DNA of 64,000 bases from an uncultured Eubacteriales bacterium (GCA_934636435.1 CAKUAQ010000002.1:13563-77562); one strand, 5' to 3'. Shown: positions 8,405 through 19,109, counted from the first letter of the stretch. Notes: generated by a model not told the origin, from the letters alone. Made by a program: numbers and translations.

Positions 8405-10185
8405 CCTGCTTGACCCGCTTTTTCTCCCGTTCCAGCACATCCTTGAGCGGCTGGGCAGCCTCCAGCCGGAGCAGCTTTTTGTCGTAGATGCCGATGCGGT
8501 TCTCCGTCTTGATCTTTTCATCCTTCAGCGCCCGGAGTCTTACCGGGTCTCGCGGCGCATCCCCGAAAGTCAGCGCACGGATTTCCCCATTCACTTCCTT
8601 GAGGTGGGCTTGCAGCCCGTCCAGCAGCTCGACATTCTCCCTGTACTGTCCGAGCAGCTTTGCCTCATACTGCCCCATGGGGGTGGAGGTGTCGATGGTG
8701 GTCTCCAGCGCCTCGGACAGCAGCTCCCGGTTGGATTTGTTGCGGGTGGAGGGCTTGACATCCTACGGATCGTGTGCTACACTATTATTCGAAGTCTGAC
8801 CACCTCGCACTTCGGGTGTATAAGCTGGGGCATTTTGCATCAGCACAGGTTCGGCAGACTTCCTTTTTTTATAGTCTGCACGCTCCAAGAACATTGTCTG
8901 CATCGAGAGCCTTGTCCGCTTTTTGGACGGTATCTCAAAGCTGACGAATGTACCGTCTTCATGCAGCAGGGCTTTGCTTATCGGTTTAAGATGTAAATCT
9001 TTATCTTTGCTCTTGACAGTCGAGAAAAGATCTGATATAGTGCGTATGTCAGCGGTTGCTTGTGACGAGGCTAGGGGCTTGCTCCTGAACCTTTAGCACT
9101 CAGCCGCTGATTTCTATGTTTTGCAGTTGATATGCACAACGGATGGTGCCGTCGCTGCCTACATCGTTCAATTCCTCCACATACAATTTCAGCAGTTCTT
9201 TTCCGTTTCCGATATCAGCTACGGCATACAGACTGTGCATCCATGCGGAATTGGCGGATTTCTCTTTTCCACTTGGGATCGCAACTGTGTCCAGCAATAC
9301 AGCGTTTTGCACGATACTGTTGATATACGGGAGATACGCTCTTGCAGTGGATACTGCATTGCTATTGTGGTTTGTTTCGCTGAATACTCGCCCGGACACT
9401 TGAATATCCCATTGGGTATCCTTATTGCGCACAATTCCCCGTTCTTGCCCGATGGTATCGGCTACAATTATCGGAGCAGTATCCTGCGCCCGCCAATCGC
9501 CGAACCACGCTCGGAAAAACGGCGATTTCGTCCCCAGCTCCCGATATAATTTCCGTGCCCATTTCTCCGCCTTTTGGATTTCCTCGCTGGTGAATTCGTT
9601 GACGCTCTTGCGCCCGATGCTGCGCAGCTGCTCCACGTCCTGCGGCTCGATGCCCTCCGCAGACCGCTTTTGGAATTTCACCTCGCCGGTTTGCTGCCCC
9701 TCCGCCGCTTGGCTGTGTGCCTGTGCCGCATCCACGGCGGCATCCTCAAACAGAGCGCTCATCTGCTCCATCACGTCGGTCATGCTGCGCAGAGCCTTGG
9801 CTTCGTCCGAGTTGGGGTCGATGCCCGCATATTCCTTGCGCAGCTTGGCGAGGATGTTGTGGATAAACTCCTTGATCTTCTCGAACAGCCCCTTGTCCTG
9901 CTGCCGCAGCTGTACCAGCTTTTCCACGGCGTTGCTGTCCAGCAGCATGGTTTGACAGGCGTCCGCCACCATTTCCTCATAGGCGACCGCCTCGTCGGTG
10001 GTGTTCAGCTTCGCCATCTGCGCCTCCAGCATCTCCTGTGTGCTGATGCCGTGCTTGCCGTACTGCTCGACGAGGAAATCTCCGAACACCTTGAATTTCT
10101 CCGGAGACCATTTCTTGATGAAGTGGGTCATCTCATGTCCGAGGGTATAGGCAATCGTCCCCTCATGGTTGTCTCCGGCGGCAGC
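8405..10185 (-). pseudogene. Remnant of a phage or conjugative-element large polyvalent protein gene
   Basis: Three collinear minus-strand pieces look like the 3' end of one giant gene. Piece 1 (10185-9100) has no start, opens after an in-frame TAG at 10186-10188, and carries a zinc-peptidase-like GHEMTHF (HExxH) near 10125-10140, then coiled sequence, FFRAWFGDWR and a C-terminal KLYVEELNDV...AYQLQNIEI block. It stops at TGA 9100-9102. Piece 2 (9092-8766) resumes in another frame with ISDLFSTVKSKDKDLHLKP and SKALLHEDGTFVSFEIP. Piece 3 continues after TAG 8763-8765 in the same frame with SNRELLSEALETTIDTST and a helical MGQYEAKLLGQYRENVELL region. These blocks resemble the LPD-containing polyvalent proteins of Clostridia phages and integrative elements. 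No integrase or att site is visible. Confidence 0.75.
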
Positions 10186-10271
10186 CTATCCCGCAAACCC
10201 GACCGACATCCCCCCGCCGTCACCGCAAAACCCGAATCACCCCCCGGCGCAGCCGCATCCTTCACAGGCAA

Positions 10272-10311
10272 AAAGCAGGGGCGTCCCGATTTTTCGGGAC
10301 GCCCCTGCTTT
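10272..10311 (-). terminator. Terminator of the S10-spc-alpha operon
   Basis: An 18-bp perfect stem (10272-10289 with 10294-10311). Read leftward it is followed by TTTTTG, 30 nt after the rplQ stop. Confidence 0.9.
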
Positions 10312-10339
10312 CTATCGATCCTTTGCGTCTGAGCCGCGC

Positions 10340-10681
10340 TTATTTCAGCTCAATGATGGCCATCTCGGCCGCGTCGCCGCGACGAGCGCCGGTCTTGATG
10401 ATGCGGGTATAACCGCCATTGCAATCCGCATACTTGGGAGCAATCTCATCAAACAGCTTCTTCGCAACCGCTTCGTCGGTAACGAACGCAAACACCTGAC
10501 GCTTATTGGCCAGGGTCGGCTCCTTGGCGATGGTAATCATCTTCTCCGTCAGAGACCGCACCTCTTTAGCACGGGTCACGGTGGTCTCGATCCGGCCGTT
10601 CTTCAGCAGGAAAGTGACCATAGCACGCAGCATAGCCATACGCGAGGCAGTCGGTCTGCCTAACTTTCTGGTACCGGGCAT
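10340..10681 (-). CDS. rplQ: 50S ribosomal protein L17
   Basis: A 113-residue protein starting [18 protein letters not shown], the standard L17 N-terminus; it sits at the rim of the peptide exit tunnel. ATG 10681 lies 9 nt after AAAGGAG; the GTG three codons upstream abuts that site and is rejected. It is the last gene of the operon, 24 nt after rpoA. Confidence 0.98.
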   Translation of the reverse strand: MPGTRKLGRPTASRMAMLRAMVTFLLKNGRIETTVTRAKEVRSLTEKMITIAKEPTLANKRQVFAFVTDEAVAKKLFDEIAPKYADCNGGYTRIIKTGARRGDAAEMAIIELK

Positions 10682-10705
10682 ATCATTCACTCCTTTAATT
10701 CGGGA

Positions 10706-11659
10706 TTATTCTTCTTCGTCCCGCAGGGAAAGACCCAGGGACTGCAGCTTGTTGATAACTTCCTCCAGAGACTTGCGTCCCAGGTTCCGTACCTTCATCA
10801 TATCGTCCTCAGACTTGCTGATAAGGTCCTCCACGGTGTTGATGCCCGCCCGTTTCAGGCAGTTGAACGACCGCACCGAGAAATCCAGCTCCTCGATGGT
10901 CATGCTCAGCACAGTAGACTTCTTCTTGTCGTCCTTCACCACCATGATGGAATCGCCGGCATAGGTGTCGCCGGACAAATCCACAAACAGGTTGAGATGC
11001 TCGGTCAGCACCTTGGCGCCGAAGGAAACCGCCTCTTTGGCGCTGATCACTCCGTTGGTCCACACCTCCAGCGTCAGCTTATCGTAGTCGGTGATCTGAC
11101 CCACACGGGTGTTCTCCACGGTGTAGTTGACCTTCACCACCGGGGAGTAGATGGAATCCACCGGGATCACGCCGATGGCCGGATTCATGAGCTGCTTGTT
11201 CCGGTCCGCCGGCACATAGCCGCGGCCCTTATCCAGCGTCAGCTCCATGAACAGACGAGCCCCCTCGCCCAGAGTGGCGATGTGCATATTCGGCTCCAGA
11301 ATCTCCACCTCGCTGTCACACTTGATGGAGCCGGCCGTCACATCGCAGGGTCCCTCTGCCTCGATATACGCCACCTTGGGGCCTTCGCCGTTGATCTTGG
11401 CGATCAGTCCCTTAATGTTCAGCACGATCTCGGTCACGTCTTCCTTAACGCCCTCGATGGTGGAAAACTCGTGGAGGATGCCGTCAATCTTAATGGAAGT
11501 CACCGCGACGCCCGGCAGGGAGGACAGCAGCACACGACGCAGGCTGTTGCCGATGGTCGTGCCGTAGCCACGCTCCAGCGGCTCCACGACAAACTTGCCG
11601 TAGGTGCCGTCTTCCGTCAGATCCAGCACTTCGATCCGGGGTTTTTCGATTTCGATCAT
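10706..11659 (-). CDS. rpoA: RNA polymerase alpha subunit
   Basis: A 317-residue protein. The N-terminal dimerisation domain (about 1-230) holds [23 protein letters not shown] linker leads to the C-terminal domain (about 250-310) with [33 protein letters not shown], two helix-hairpin-helix units that bind UP elements and activators. AAAGGAGGG precedes the ATG. It lies between rpsD and rplQ as in other Firmicutes. The 82-nt gap before it contains a GC hairpin (about 11683-11709) of unknown role. Confidence 0.99.
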   Translation of the reverse strand: MIEIEKPRIEVLDLTEDGTYGKFVVEPLERGYGTTIGNSLRRVLLSSLPGVAVTSIKIDGILHEFSTIEGVKEDVTEIVLNIKGLIAKINGEGPKVAYIEAEGPCDVTAGSIKCDSEVEILEPNMHIATLGEGARLFMELTLDKGRGYVPADRNKQLMNPAIGVIPVDSIYSPVVKVNYTVENTRVGQITDYDKLTLEVWTNGVISAKEAVSFGAKVLTEHLNLFVDLSGDTYAGDSIMVVKDDKKKSTVLSMTIEELDFSVRSFNCLKRAGINTVEDLISKSEDDMMKVRNLGRKSLEEVINKLQSLGLSLRDEEE

Positions 11660-11741
11660 GCAAATACCCTCCTTTTTGATGGGTCACGCCGCCCGAAGGC
11701 GGGCGTGACGAAATGAATCTTCGGAAACGCGAAAGGGGGTT

Positions 11742-12371
11742 TTACTTGGAGTATAACTCGACGATGAGGGTCTCCTCGATGGGCAGATCAATATCCTCCC
11801 GGGTAGCCAGCGCTACGACCTTGGCTTCCATCTTTTCCTTATCCATCTCCAGCCACTTCGGCACCGGACGGGAGCCGTTGGCCTCGGCGATTGCTTTCAT
11901 CTTATCCAGAGAGCGGCTGCCCTCGCGCTGAGCCACCACCATGCCCGGCTTCACCAGGAAGGAGGGGATGTTGACGGTGCGACCGTTCACGGAGAAGTGC
12001 TTATGCCCCACCAGCTGCCGCGCCTCGGCACGGGAGGATGCCAGACCCATGCGGAACACCACATTGTCCAGACGGCTCTCCAGCAGCGTCAGCAGGTTTT
12101 CACCGGCGGCGCCGGGCATTTTCTCCGCCATCTCGAAGTAGTGACGGAACTGGCTCTCCAGCACCCCGTAATACCGCTTGGCAAACTGCTTCGTGCGCAG
12201 CTGCTTGCCGTATTCCGATGCCTTCTTGTTCCGCGCCTGGCCGTGCTGGCCGGGGGCATAGGAACGGCGATCCAGGGCGCATTTGCCGGTATAGCAACGC
12301 TCACCCTTCAAAAACAGTTTCTGACCTTCACGGCGGCAGAGCTTGCACACCGCACCAGTATATCTTGCCAT
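11742..12371 (-). CDS. rpsD: 30S ribosomal protein S4
   Basis: A 209-residue protein: an N-terminal zinc-type arm with [18 protein letters not shown] and a further Cys, then an S4 RNA-binding domain (about residues 98-160) containing [14 protein letters not shown]4 nucleates 30S assembly and represses the alpha operon in many bacteria. In Bacillus rpsD is a separate unit; here it lies inside the operon between rpsK and rpoA. AGGAGG precedes the start. Confidence 0.98.
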   Translation of the reverse strand: MARYTGAVCKLCRREGQKLFLKGERCYTGKCALDRRSYAPGQHGQARNKKASEYGKQLRTKQFAKRYYGVLESQFRHYFEMAEKMPGAAGENLLTLLESRLDNVVFRMGLASSRAEARQLVGHKHFSVNGRTVNIPSFLVKPGMVVAQREGSRSLDKMKAIAEANGSRPVPKWLEMDKEKMEAKVVALATREDIDLPIEETLIVELYSK

Positions 12372-12392
12372 ATGCTTACACCTCCTGATTCG

Positions 12393-12800
12393 TCAGACGC
12401 GTCTTCTCTTGGGAGGACGGCATCCATTGTGGGGAACCGGAGTCACGTCTTTGATCATGGTGACATCCAGTCCGGCGGCCTGCAGGGCGCGGATGGCGGC
12501 TTCACGGCCGGCACCGGGACCCTTCACATATACCTCAACGGTCTTCAGGCCGTGCTCCATAGCCGCCTTGGCAGCGGTCTCGGCAGCGGTCTGCGCAGCA
12601 AAGGGAGTGGATTTCCGGGAGCCCCGGAAGCCCAGCTCACCGGCGCTGGCCCAGGACAGGGCATTGCCCTGCTGATCGGTGATGGTAACAATGGTGTTAT
12701 TGAACGTGGACTGGATATGTGCGGCGCCCCGTTCGATGTTCTTGCGCTCTTTACGACGGCGAGTCGCGCCCTTGCGGGCAGTTGTCTTGGCAGCAGCCAT
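12393..12800 (-). CDS. rpsK: 30S ribosomal protein S11
   Basis: A 135-residue protein. After a basic start [18 protein letters not shown] come [20 protein letters not shown] and a C-terminal [15 protein letters not shown], all S11 landmarks. It lines the mRNA exit path on the 30S platform. ATG 12800 follows CAGGAGGG; the longer open frame upstream overlaps rpsM and is not used. The gap to rpsM is 16 nt. Confidence 0.98.
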   Translation of the reverse strand: MAAAKTTARKGATRRRKERKNIERGAAHIQSTFNNTIVTITDQQGNALSWASAGELGFRGSRKSTPFAAQTAAETAAKAAMEHGLKTVEVYVKGPGAGREAAIRALQAAGLDVTMIKDVTPVPHNGCRPPKRRRV

Positions 12801-12816
12801 TCTATATCCCTCCTGC

Positions 12817-13185
12817 TTACTTCTTCTTGTTGGCGATAGTCTTCTTCGGGCCCTTGCGGGTACGGGCATTGGTCTTGGACCGCTGGCCGCGCACCGGCAG
12901 TCCCTTGCGATGACGCAGACCGCGGTAGCTGCCGATCTCGATCAGGCGCTTGATGTCAAACGCCGTCTTGCGGCGCAGATCGCCCTCCACCATATAGTGG
13001 TGGTCGATGTGCTCACGCAGTTTGGAAATCTCATCCTCGGTCAAGTCCCGCACGCGGGTGTCCGGGTTGATGCCGGTCGCCGCCAGAATGTCGTTGGAGG
13101 ACTTGCGACCGATGCCGAAAATGTAGGTCAAGCCGATCTCTACCCGCTTGTCACGGGGCAGATCGACACCAGCAATACGTGCCAT
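12817..13185 (-). CDS. rpsM: 30S ribosomal protein S13
   Basis: A 122-residue protein beginning [19 protein letters not shown], with a helix-hairpin-helix region and the C-terminal tail [18 protein letters not shown] that reaches the P-site tRNA. It forms intersubunit bridges in the 30S head. Confidence 0.98.
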   Translation of the reverse strand: MARIAGVDLPRDKRVEIGLTYIFGIGRKSSNDILAATGINPDTRVRDLTEDEISKLREHIDHHYMVEGDLRRKTAFDIKRLIEIGSYRGLRHRKGLPVRGQRSKTNARTRKGPKKTIANKKK

Positions 13186-13249
13186 AGTAGTAATCCTTCC
13201 TTTCAGTGGGCGGCGTGACGCCGCCGTTTGTGCAAACCCGGCCGGGAAC

Positions 13250-13363
13250 TCAGCCCTGGCGCTGCTTGTGCTTCGGGTTCTCGCAAATAACCATCACGCG
13301 GCCCTTGCGCTTGATGATCTTGCACTTTTCGCAGATTTTCTTCACAGAAGGTCTGACTTTCAT
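13250..13363 (-). CDS. rpmJ: 50S ribosomal protein L36, zinc-binding form
   Basis: A short gene of 37 codons reading [20 protein letters not shown] and ending [17 protein letters not shown]. The zinc ribbon C-x2-C-x12-C-x4-H is complete, so this is the zinc (C+) form. AAGGAGG lies upstream. Its place between infA and rpsM is the universal one. Confidence 0.97.
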   Translation of the reverse strand: MKVRPSVKKICEKCKIIKRKGRVMVICENPKHKQRQG

Positions 13364-13427
13364 AAAGATACCTCCTTCGTGCGTTATACGCACGGTAATT
13401 GGGGTCTGTGGAGCGGTCAGGCTCCGC

Positions 13428-13646
13428 TTATTTGGTTCGCCAAGTGATGCGGCCCTTCGTCAGATCATAGGGGCTCATCTCCACCGTGACCTTGTCACCG
13501 GGCAGAATGCGGATATAGTTCATCCGCAGCTTGCCGGAGATGTGCGCTAAAATCTTATGGCCGTTTGCCAGCTCTACCTGGAAGGTGGCGTTGGGCAGCG
13601 CCTCAACCACCACGCCCTCCAATTCGATTACATCGTCTTTCGACAT
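13428..13646 (-). CDS. infA: Translation initiation factor IF-1
   Basis: A 72-residue OB-fold protein, [20 protein letters not shown], with the typical [17 protein letters not shown] core and a C-terminal KGRITWRTK. It occupies the A site during initiation. It is preceded by GGAGGGG and lies between map and rpmJ. Confidence 0.98.
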   Translation of the reverse strand: MSKDDVIELEGVVVEALPNATFQVELANGHKILAHISGKLRMNYIRILPGDKVTVEMSPYDLTKGRITWRTK

Positions 13647-13662
13647 ATCTATCCCCTCCGTC

Positions 13663-14424
13663 TTATCGCAGCTTGCCGTCCGGGTTGGTCAGAATAACCG
13701 GCCCATCCGGCGTGATCGCTACCGTATGCTCAAAATGGGCTGACAGGCGACCGTCCTTCGTGACAGTCGTCCAGCCGTCTCCAAGTATACGCACCTCATG
13801 GGTGCCGGCATTCACCATCGGCTCGATGGCAATGGTCATGCCCGGCAACAGCTTCGGCCCACGGCCGGGGGTACCGAAATTGGGTACGCTGGGGTCTTCG
13901 TGCAGATCCGTGCCTACTCCGTGGCCGACAAACTGCCGTACAACCGAGTAACCACGCATCTCGACATACCGCTGCACCGCCGCGCCGATATCCCCCACCC
14001 GATTGCCCGGCTGAGCGGCCTTAATGCCCTCATACAGGCTCTCGCGGGTGGCGTCCATCAACGCCTGGGCTTCGGCGGAAACCTTGCCGGCGGCAAACGT
14101 CGCCGCATTGTCTCCGTTAAACCCGTGGATGGAGGCGCCGGTGTCAATACTGACAATGTCGCCCTCCCGAATCACACGGTGACCGGGTATGCCATGAATG
14201 ACGGTCTCATTGACCGAAATGCAGGCGCTGGCGGGGAATCCGCCGTAATTGAGGAAGTTGGGCTTGGCTCCCTGACTCTCAATATACTGGCGGATGATGC
14301 GGTCGATCTCCTCGGTGGTGACACCGGGCTGTACCGCCTCACCGCCCAGCTTGAGCGCCCGCGCGGAAATGATGCAGGCCTCCCGCATGAGCTTGAGGTC
14401 CCGGCTGCTCTTAATGCTGATCAT
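13663..14424 (-). CDS. map: Methionine aminopeptidase type I
   Basis: A 253-residue pita-bread metallopeptidase that removes the initiator methionine. Metal ligands can be placed at Asp in IVSIDTGA, Asp in [10 protein letters not shown], His in [14 protein letters not shown], Glu in AIEPMV and Glu in [10 protein letters not shown]. The usual GYHGDxxRT segment reads GFNGDNAAT here, a mild variant. The start lies 4 nt after the adk stop. Confidence 0.97.
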   Translation of the reverse strand: MISIKSSRDLKLMREACIISARALKLGGEAVQPGVTTEEIDRIIRQYIESQGAKPNFLNYGGFPASACISVNETVIHGIPGHRVIREGDIVSIDTGASIHGFNGDNAATFAAGKVSAEAQALMDATRESLYEGIKAAQPGNRVGDIGAAVQRYVEMRGYSVVRQFVGHGVGTDLHEDPSVPNFGTPGRGPKLLPGMTIAIEPMVNAGTHEVRILGDGWTTVTKDGRLSAHFEHTVAITPDGPVILTNPDGKLR

Positions 14425-14428
14425 AGGG

Positions 14429-15061
14429 TCAGCCCTTCAGCAGCGCCAGGGTCTGCTCTGCGATCTCCTGGATGCCCTGTTGGCCATCCACCACCAGCAG
14501 CTTGCCGGTGGCCGCATAGTAATCCCGCAGCGGTTCGGTCTGCTCGTGATACACGTGCAGACGCTCCTGTACGGTCTGGGGTTCGTCATCCTTGCGCTGA
14601 ACCAGGGTGGTGCCGCAGCGGTCGCATACGCCCTCCTGCTGAGGCTTTTTCGTCTCAACATGATAGCTGTTGCCGCAACCGGGGCAGACACGGCGACCCG
14701 ATACACGCCGGGTAATCACCTCGTCGGGGACATTGATGTCCACCACACGGTCGATGGTGATGCCCATACGGTCAAGTGCCTCGGCCTGGGGAATGGTGCG
14801 GGGGAAGCCGTCCAGAATGAAGCCGTTCCGGCAGTCGTCCTCCTGCAGGCGGTCACGGACGATACCGATGACCACCTCGTCGGGAACCAGCTGACCGGCC
14901 TCAATGAATGCCTTCGCCTTCAGCCCCATCTCCGTGCCGCTCTTCAGCGCTTCACGGATCATATTGCCCGTGGAAATTGTGGGGATATTCAAACGCTGGC
15001 AGAGGATCTCCGCCTGCGTACCTTTACCGGCGCCGGGGGCGCCGAGCAGGATCAGATTCAT
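14429..15061 (-). CDS. adk: Adenylate kinase
   Basis: A 210-residue nucleoside monophosphate kinase (ATP + AMP = 2 ADP). The P-loop GAPGAGKGTQAE is at residues 7-18 and GFPRTIPQAEALD is in the middle. The long LID carries CPGCGNSYHVETKKP and CDRCG, a four-cysteine zinc site typical of Gram-positives. ATG 15061 follows AAGGAG; the 28-codon upstream extension is not used. A 133-nt GC-rich gap with hairpins separates it from secY. Confidence 0.97.
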   Translation of the reverse strand: MNLILLGAPGAGKGTQAEILCQRLNIPTISTGNMIREALKSGTEMGLKAKAFIEAGQLVPDEVVIGIVRDRLQEDDCRNGFILDGFPRTIPQAEALDRMGITIDRVVDINVPDEVITRRVSGRRVCPGCGNSYHVETKKPQQEGVCDRCGTTLVQRKDDEPQTVQERLHVYHEQTEPLRDYYAATGKLLVVDGQQGIQEIAEQTLALLKG

Positions 15062-15194
15062 CGACAATCTCCTTCTCTGTCGACAGGCCGCCGGCGGCGC
15101 CCCGCACCGGGGCGACCGCTCAGCAGCCGATTTATCGTCGTTCATCCCGAACCGACGGATGCGCGCCGCAATCTCTCCGGCCGCAAAGCCCGTC

Positions 15195-16529
15195 TTAGTC
15201 CAGGAAGCCCTTGTAATGACGCATCATCATCTGGCTCTCGATCTGCTGCACCGTTTCCAGCGCCACGCCCACCACGATCATCAGCGAAGTGCCGCCGATG
15301 GACAGGCCGGTAAAGCCGCTGGCCTTGCCGAACAGGCTGGGGAACAGAGCGATCACACCCAGGAACAGGGCGCCGATGAAGGTCACCTTGTTCAGCACCC
15401 GCTTGATGAAATCCGCCGTGGGCTTACCCGGCCGCTGACCGGGGATCGCACCGCCGTTTTTCCGCAGGTTGTTCGCCATCTCCGTGGGGTTATACTGGAT
15501 GGTCACATAGAAGAACGCAAATCCGATGATCATGAAGAAGTACAGGACGATATACAGCCAGCTGTCCTGGTTGAAGGCCTCAAAGAAGCCGTGCCAAAAT
15601 CCGGTCGAAGGAACCGTGATAAAGCTGGCGATAATGGACGGCAGCGACAGGATGGACACCGCCAGAATGATGGGCATCACACCGGACATATTCACCTTGA
15701 TGGGAATATAGGTGTTCTGACCGCCGTACATCTTGCGGCCGACGACCTTCTTGGCATACTGCACCGGGATACGGCGCTCGGCGTCACCCATGAACACGAT
15801 GAACGCGATCATCGCCAGGAACAGCGCCAACACCAGAATCACCAGGAAAATATACTTGAAGCCGACGGTCTGGCCTTCCTGTACCTGCTTGATGCCCATT
15901 TCATAGAAATACGCCCACAGGTACTGGGCCGCCACGGGGATCCGGGAGAGGATACCGGCGAACAGCAGAATGGAGATGCCGTTGCCGACACCCTTGTTGT
16001 TGATCTGCTCGCCCAGCCACATCATCAGCGCGGAGCCGGCGGTGAAGCACAGAATGATCACGATCGCTGCAAACCAGGCGGCAAAGCCGCTCTTGGCCTC
16101 GCTGACCAGAGCACTATACTTGTTGCGCACCATGAAATAGTACGCCACGCCCAGCATCAGACCCAGCACCACGGTGGCATACCGGGTGATCCGTCCCAGC
16201 TTTTTCTGTCCCGCCTCGCCGTCCTTGGCCATCCGCTCCAGAGCGGGAATGGCCACGGTCAGCAGCTGGATGATAATGCTGGCGTTGATATACGGGGTGA
16301 TGGACAGCGCGAAAATGGAGGCATTGGAGAAGCCGCCGCCGGACATCATGGTCAGATAGCCCATGAAGCTGTTGGCGTTCTGAGACACAGCCTCCTTCAG
16401 CGCGGATACATCCACAAACGGCACCGTTACAGCGGAGCCGATGCGGAAGATCAGAATGATGAATACGGTGAAAAGCAGCTTTTTGCGAAGATCTTCGATT
16501 TTCCAGGCGTTACGCAAGGTCTGAAACAT
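15195..16529 (-). CDS. secY: Protein translocase subunit SecY
   Basis: A 444-residue membrane protein with ten hydrophobic helices and the N-terminus MFQTLRNAWKIEDLRKKLLF. The plug and pore region is near LTMMSGGGFSNASIFALSITPYI, and the cytosolic loop GDAERRIPVQYAKK binds SecA or the ribosome. It is the channel through which secreted and membrane proteins pass. The start sits 1 nt after the rplO stop with its GGAGGTGA inside rplO. Confidence 0.98.
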   Translation of the reverse strand: MFQTLRNAWKIEDLRKKLLFTVFIILIFRIGSAVTVPFVDVSALKEAVSQNANSFMGYLTMMSGGGFSNASIFALSITPYINASIIIQLLTVAIPALERMAKDGEAGQKKLGRITRYATVVLGLMLGVAYYFMVRNKYSALVSEAKSGFAAWFAAIVIILCFTAGSALMMWLGEQINNKGVGNGISILLFAGILSRIPVAAQYLWAYFYEMGIKQVQEGQTVGFKYIFLVILVLALFLAMIAFIVFMGDAERRIPVQYAKKVVGRKMYGGQNTYIPIKVNMSGVMPIILAVSILSLPSIIASFITVPSTGFWHGFFEAFNQDSWLYIVLYFFMIIGFAFFYVTIQYNPTEMANNLRKNGGAIPGQRPGKPTADFIKRVLNKVTFIGALFLGVIALFPSLFGKASGFTGLSIGGTSLMIVVGVALETVQQIESQMMMRHYKGFLD

Positions 16530-16530
16530 C

Positions 16531-16971
16531 TCAGATCACCTCCGCCTGGCCACCGGCAGCCTCAATCTTGGCCTTGGCGGATTCGGAGTAGGCAGCGACC
16601 TTGACGGTCAGCTTCTTTTCCAGCTTGCCGTTGCCCAGAATCTTCACACCGTTATCGGCCTTGCTGACGATACCGGCATCCAGGAGAGCCTGTGCATCGA
16701 CCACGGCGCCGTCCTCAAACTTATTGAGAGCCGCCACGTTGATCGCCGTATAGGGAGCGGCGAAAATATTATTGAAGCCACGCTTCGGGATCCGGCGCTG
16801 CAGGGGCATCTGGCCGCCTTCAAAGCCCGGACGGAAGCCCCGACCGGCTCTGGCCTTCTGACCCTTATGTCCCTTGCCGGCGGTCTTGCCCTGGCCGGAG
16901 CCATGGCCGCGACCGATCCGCTTGACGTCCCGGACGGAGCCGGGGGCCGGAGAAAGTTCATGCAGTTTCAT
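16531..16971 (-). CDS. rplO: 50S ribosomal protein L15
   Basis: A 146-residue protein starting [20 protein letters not shown], followed by the Gly/Lys-rich [19 protein letters not shown] extension that threads into 23S rRNA. ATG 16971 lies 10 nt after AGGAGGT; the GTG four codons upstream overlaps that site. Confidence 0.98.
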   Translation of the reverse strand: MKLHELSPAPGSVRDVKRIGRGHGSGQGKTAGKGHKGQKARAGRGFRPGFEGGQMPLQRRIPKRGFNNIFAAPYTAINVAALNKFEDGAVVDAQALLDAGIVSKADNGVKILGNGKLEKKLTVKVAAYSESAKAKIEAAGGQAEVI

Positions 16972-17003
16972 GTCTGTTTGCACCTCCTAACACGATTTTG
17001 CGT

Positions 17004-17201
17004 TTACTCGCTGATAACCTCGACGAGGTGAGTGATCTTGGTGATCTTACCCATGGTCGCCTCATTGATGGGCTGGGTCGTGGTATCACCGATCTTGCGG
17101 AGGCCCAGGGATTCAGCCGTAGCGATCTGATCCTTCTTGGAGCCGATGAGGCTCTTGACCAGCTTGACCTGCACGGTCTTCGGTTTTGCTTTTCTCGGCA
17201 T
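17004..17201 (-). CDS. rpmD: 50S ribosomal protein L30
   Basis: A 65-residue single-domain protein with VQVKLVKSLIGSKKDQIATA and LGLRKIGDTT, the L30 hallmark. AAGGAGG is upstream. A few residues longer than most bacterial L30 because of a C-terminal HLVEVISE tail. Confidence 0.97.
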   Translation of the reverse strand: MPRKAKPKTVQVKLVKSLIGSKKDQIATAESLGLRKIGDTTTQPINEATMGKITKITHLVEVISE

Positions 17202-17214
17202 GGTTGCGTCCTCC

Positions 17215-17715
17215 TTACTCTAAGATTTGCTGCACCGTCATACCGCGGGTGGCAGCAGCCTCGTCCGCCGTACGCAGCTCCAGCAGGCCCGCCATCGTCG
17301 CGCTGACGACGTTGCAGGGGTTGTTGGAACGCAGCGCCTTGGCACGGATGTCCTTGATCCCGGCCGCTTCCATCACGGCACGCACGGCGCCGCCGGCGAT
17401 GATACCGGTACCGGGGGCGGCGGGCTTCAGCAGAACCTCGCCGGCGCCGAACTTACCGATGATCTCATGGGGGATGGTGGAGCCCTTCAGGGAAATCTTG
17501 GTCAGGTGCTTCTTGGCATCCTCGATGCCCTTACGGATGGCGTCCGGAACTTCGCCCGCCTTACCGGTGCCGAAGCCCACGGTGCCCTTACCGTCGCCTA
17601 CGACCACCAACGCGGAAAATTTCATCACACGGCCGCCCTTGACGGTCTTGCTGACCCGGTTGATGGCCACCACGGTCTCTTTGTACTCGTTGTCGATCTC
17701 TTCTCTTCTGGCCAA
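17215..17715 (-). CDS. rpsE: 30S ribosomal protein S5 (TTG start)
   Basis: A 166-residue protein with the S5 dsRBD-like domain ([22 protein letters not shown] split around residue 20-40) and the C-terminal [20 protein letters not shown] fold. The start is inferred as TTG 17715, 8 nt after AGGGAGG, giving the usual M-A-R-R-E-E N-terminus. The longer upstream frame runs into rplR and is an artefact. S5 helps decoding accuracy and mRNA unwinding. Confidence 0.96.
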   Translation of the reverse strand: MARREEIDNEYKETVVAINRVSKTVKGGRVMKFSALVVVGDGKGTVGFGTGKAGEVPDAIRKGIEDAKKHLTKISLKGSTIPHEIIGKFGAGEVLLKPAAPGTGIIAGGAVRAVMEAAGIKDIRAKALRSNNPCNVVSATMAGLLELRTADEAAATRGMTVQQILE

Positions 17716-17734
17716 AGTTAATTCCTCCCTTTCC

Positions 17735-18094
17735 TTAGAACTTGAGGCCGCCCTCGCGGGCGCCTTCGGCCAGCTCTTGCACACGGCCGTGGTAGACATA
17801 GCCGCCGCGGTCGAATACCACCTCGGTGATACCCTTCTCAACGGCACGCTTTGCGATCATTTCGCCGACCTTGCGGGCGGCTTCCTTGTTGCCGCCGGTC
17901 ATGCCGAAATCCTTTTCGACAGAGGAGGCGGAAACCAGGGTCACTCCCTTGACATCGTCAATCACCTGGGCATAGATGTGATTGAGGGAGCGATATACGT
18001 CCAGACGGGGACGCTCAGCGGTGCCGCTGATCTTCCCGCGCACACGGGTGTGGCGGTGCAGACGAGCTGCGTTGCTGTCTTTCTTGCTCACCAT
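17735..18094 (-). CDS. rplR: 50S ribosomal protein L18
   Basis: A 119-residue protein with [20 protein letters not shown] near the N-terminus and [20 protein letters not shown] near the end. It anchors 5S rRNA to the large subunit together with L5. Confidence 0.98.
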   Translation of the reverse strand: MVSKKDSNAARLHRHTRVRGKISGTAERPRLDVYRSLNHIYAQVIDDVKGVTLVSASSVEKDFGMTGGNKEAARKVGEMIAKRAVEKGITEVVFDRGGYVYHGRVQELAEGAREGGLKF

Positions 18095-18112
18095 TGTCTA
18101 TTCACTCCTTCT

Positions 18113-18661
18113 TTACTTCTTGCCCTTGCCGCCGGCCTTACCTTCCTTGCGGCGGATGTGTTCGTCGGCATACTTGATGCCCTTGCCCTTATACGGCTCG
18201 GGCGGGCGCTTCTCCCGCACCTCGGCGGCAAACTGGCCCACCAGCTGCTTATCGGCACCGGAGATGACGATCTGGTTGGGACCGGGCGCCTCGATGGTGA
18301 TGCCCGGAATCTCGCTGACGATCACCTGATGGCTGTAGCCCAGGTTCATCACCAGATTGCTGCCCTGCTTCTGCACACGGTAGCCGACGCCGTTGACCTC
18401 CAGCGTCTTCTTGTAGCCTTCGGTAACGCCCACCACCATGTTGTGGATGAGGGTGCGGGTCAGACCGTGCAGTGAACGGGCTTCCTTCTCATCGTTGGGG
18501 CGGGTGACGAGCACTTCGTTCCCCTGCTGCTCCACAGAGATGATGGGGTTGATCTTCTGGGTCAGGGTGCCCTTGGGTCCCTTGACGGTGACCACATTGC
18601 CCTCTACCTTGAATTCCACACCGGCAGGCAGGGTAATGGGTTTACGACCAATTCTCGACAT
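18113..18661 (-). CDS. rplF: 50S ribosomal protein L6
   Basis: A 182-residue two-domain protein beginning MSRIGRKPITLPAGVEFKV, with the C-terminal signature KRPPEPYKGKGIKYADEHIR. It lies near the factor-binding base of the L7/L12 stalk. Confidence 0.98.
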   Translation of the reverse strand: MSRIGRKPITLPAGVEFKVEGNVVTVKGPKGTLTQKINPIISVEQQGNEVLVTRPNDEKEARSLHGLTRTLIHNMVVGVTEGYKKTLEVNGVGYRVQKQGSNLVMNLGYSHQVIVSEIPGITIEAPGPNQIVISGADKQLVGQFAAEVREKRPPEPYKGKGIKYADEHIRRKEGKAGGKGKK

Positions 18662-18676
18662 ATTCCTCTTACCCCC

Positions 18677-19078
18677 TTACCAAATGAATGCCAGCACTTC
18701 GCCGCCCACATTCGCCTTACGGGCGGCCTTGTCGGTCATAACGCCCTTGGACGTGGAGACGATCGCGGTGCCGATGCCCTTCATGACCTTCGGCATATCC
18801 TCGCTGCTGGAATAGATCCGCAGACCCGGCTTGGACACCCGGCGCAGACCCATGAGAACCGGCGTGCGGGAGGGACCCTGGTACTTCAGTGTGACCCGGA
18901 TCACGCCCTGCTTGCCGTCCTCGATAACCTTGTACTCTTTGACATATCCCTCGTCAACAAGAATCTGGGCAATAGCCTTCTTCATGTTGGAAGCGGGGAT
19001 ATCCACCGTCTCATGCTTGGCGGAGTTCGCATTGCGGATCCGCGTCAGCATATCGGCGATCGTATCGGAAATTTGCAT
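18677..19078 (-). CDS. rpsH: 30S ribosomal protein S8
   Basis: A 133-residue protein starting [18 protein letters not shown] and ending with [20 protein letters not shown] and a GGEVLAFIW tail. It binds the central domain of 16S rRNA and is the translational repressor of the spc operon in Escherichia coli; whether it acts so here is unknown. Confidence 0.98.
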   Translation of the reverse strand: MQISDTIADMLTRIRNANSAKHETVDIPASNMKKAIAQILVDEGYVKEYKVIEDGKQGVIRVTLKYQGPSRTPVLMGLRRVSKPGLRIYSSSEDMPKVMKGIGTAIVSTSKGVMTDKAARKANVGGEVLAFIW

Positions 19079-19109
19079 GACCTCAACCTCCTATATTTTT
19101 CGCTATTGC

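Noticed and set aside
14904..16604. A 566-codon plus-strand frame opposite adk and secY
   Set aside because: Antisense to essential genes with clear motifs, no ribosome site, composition typical of shadow frames.
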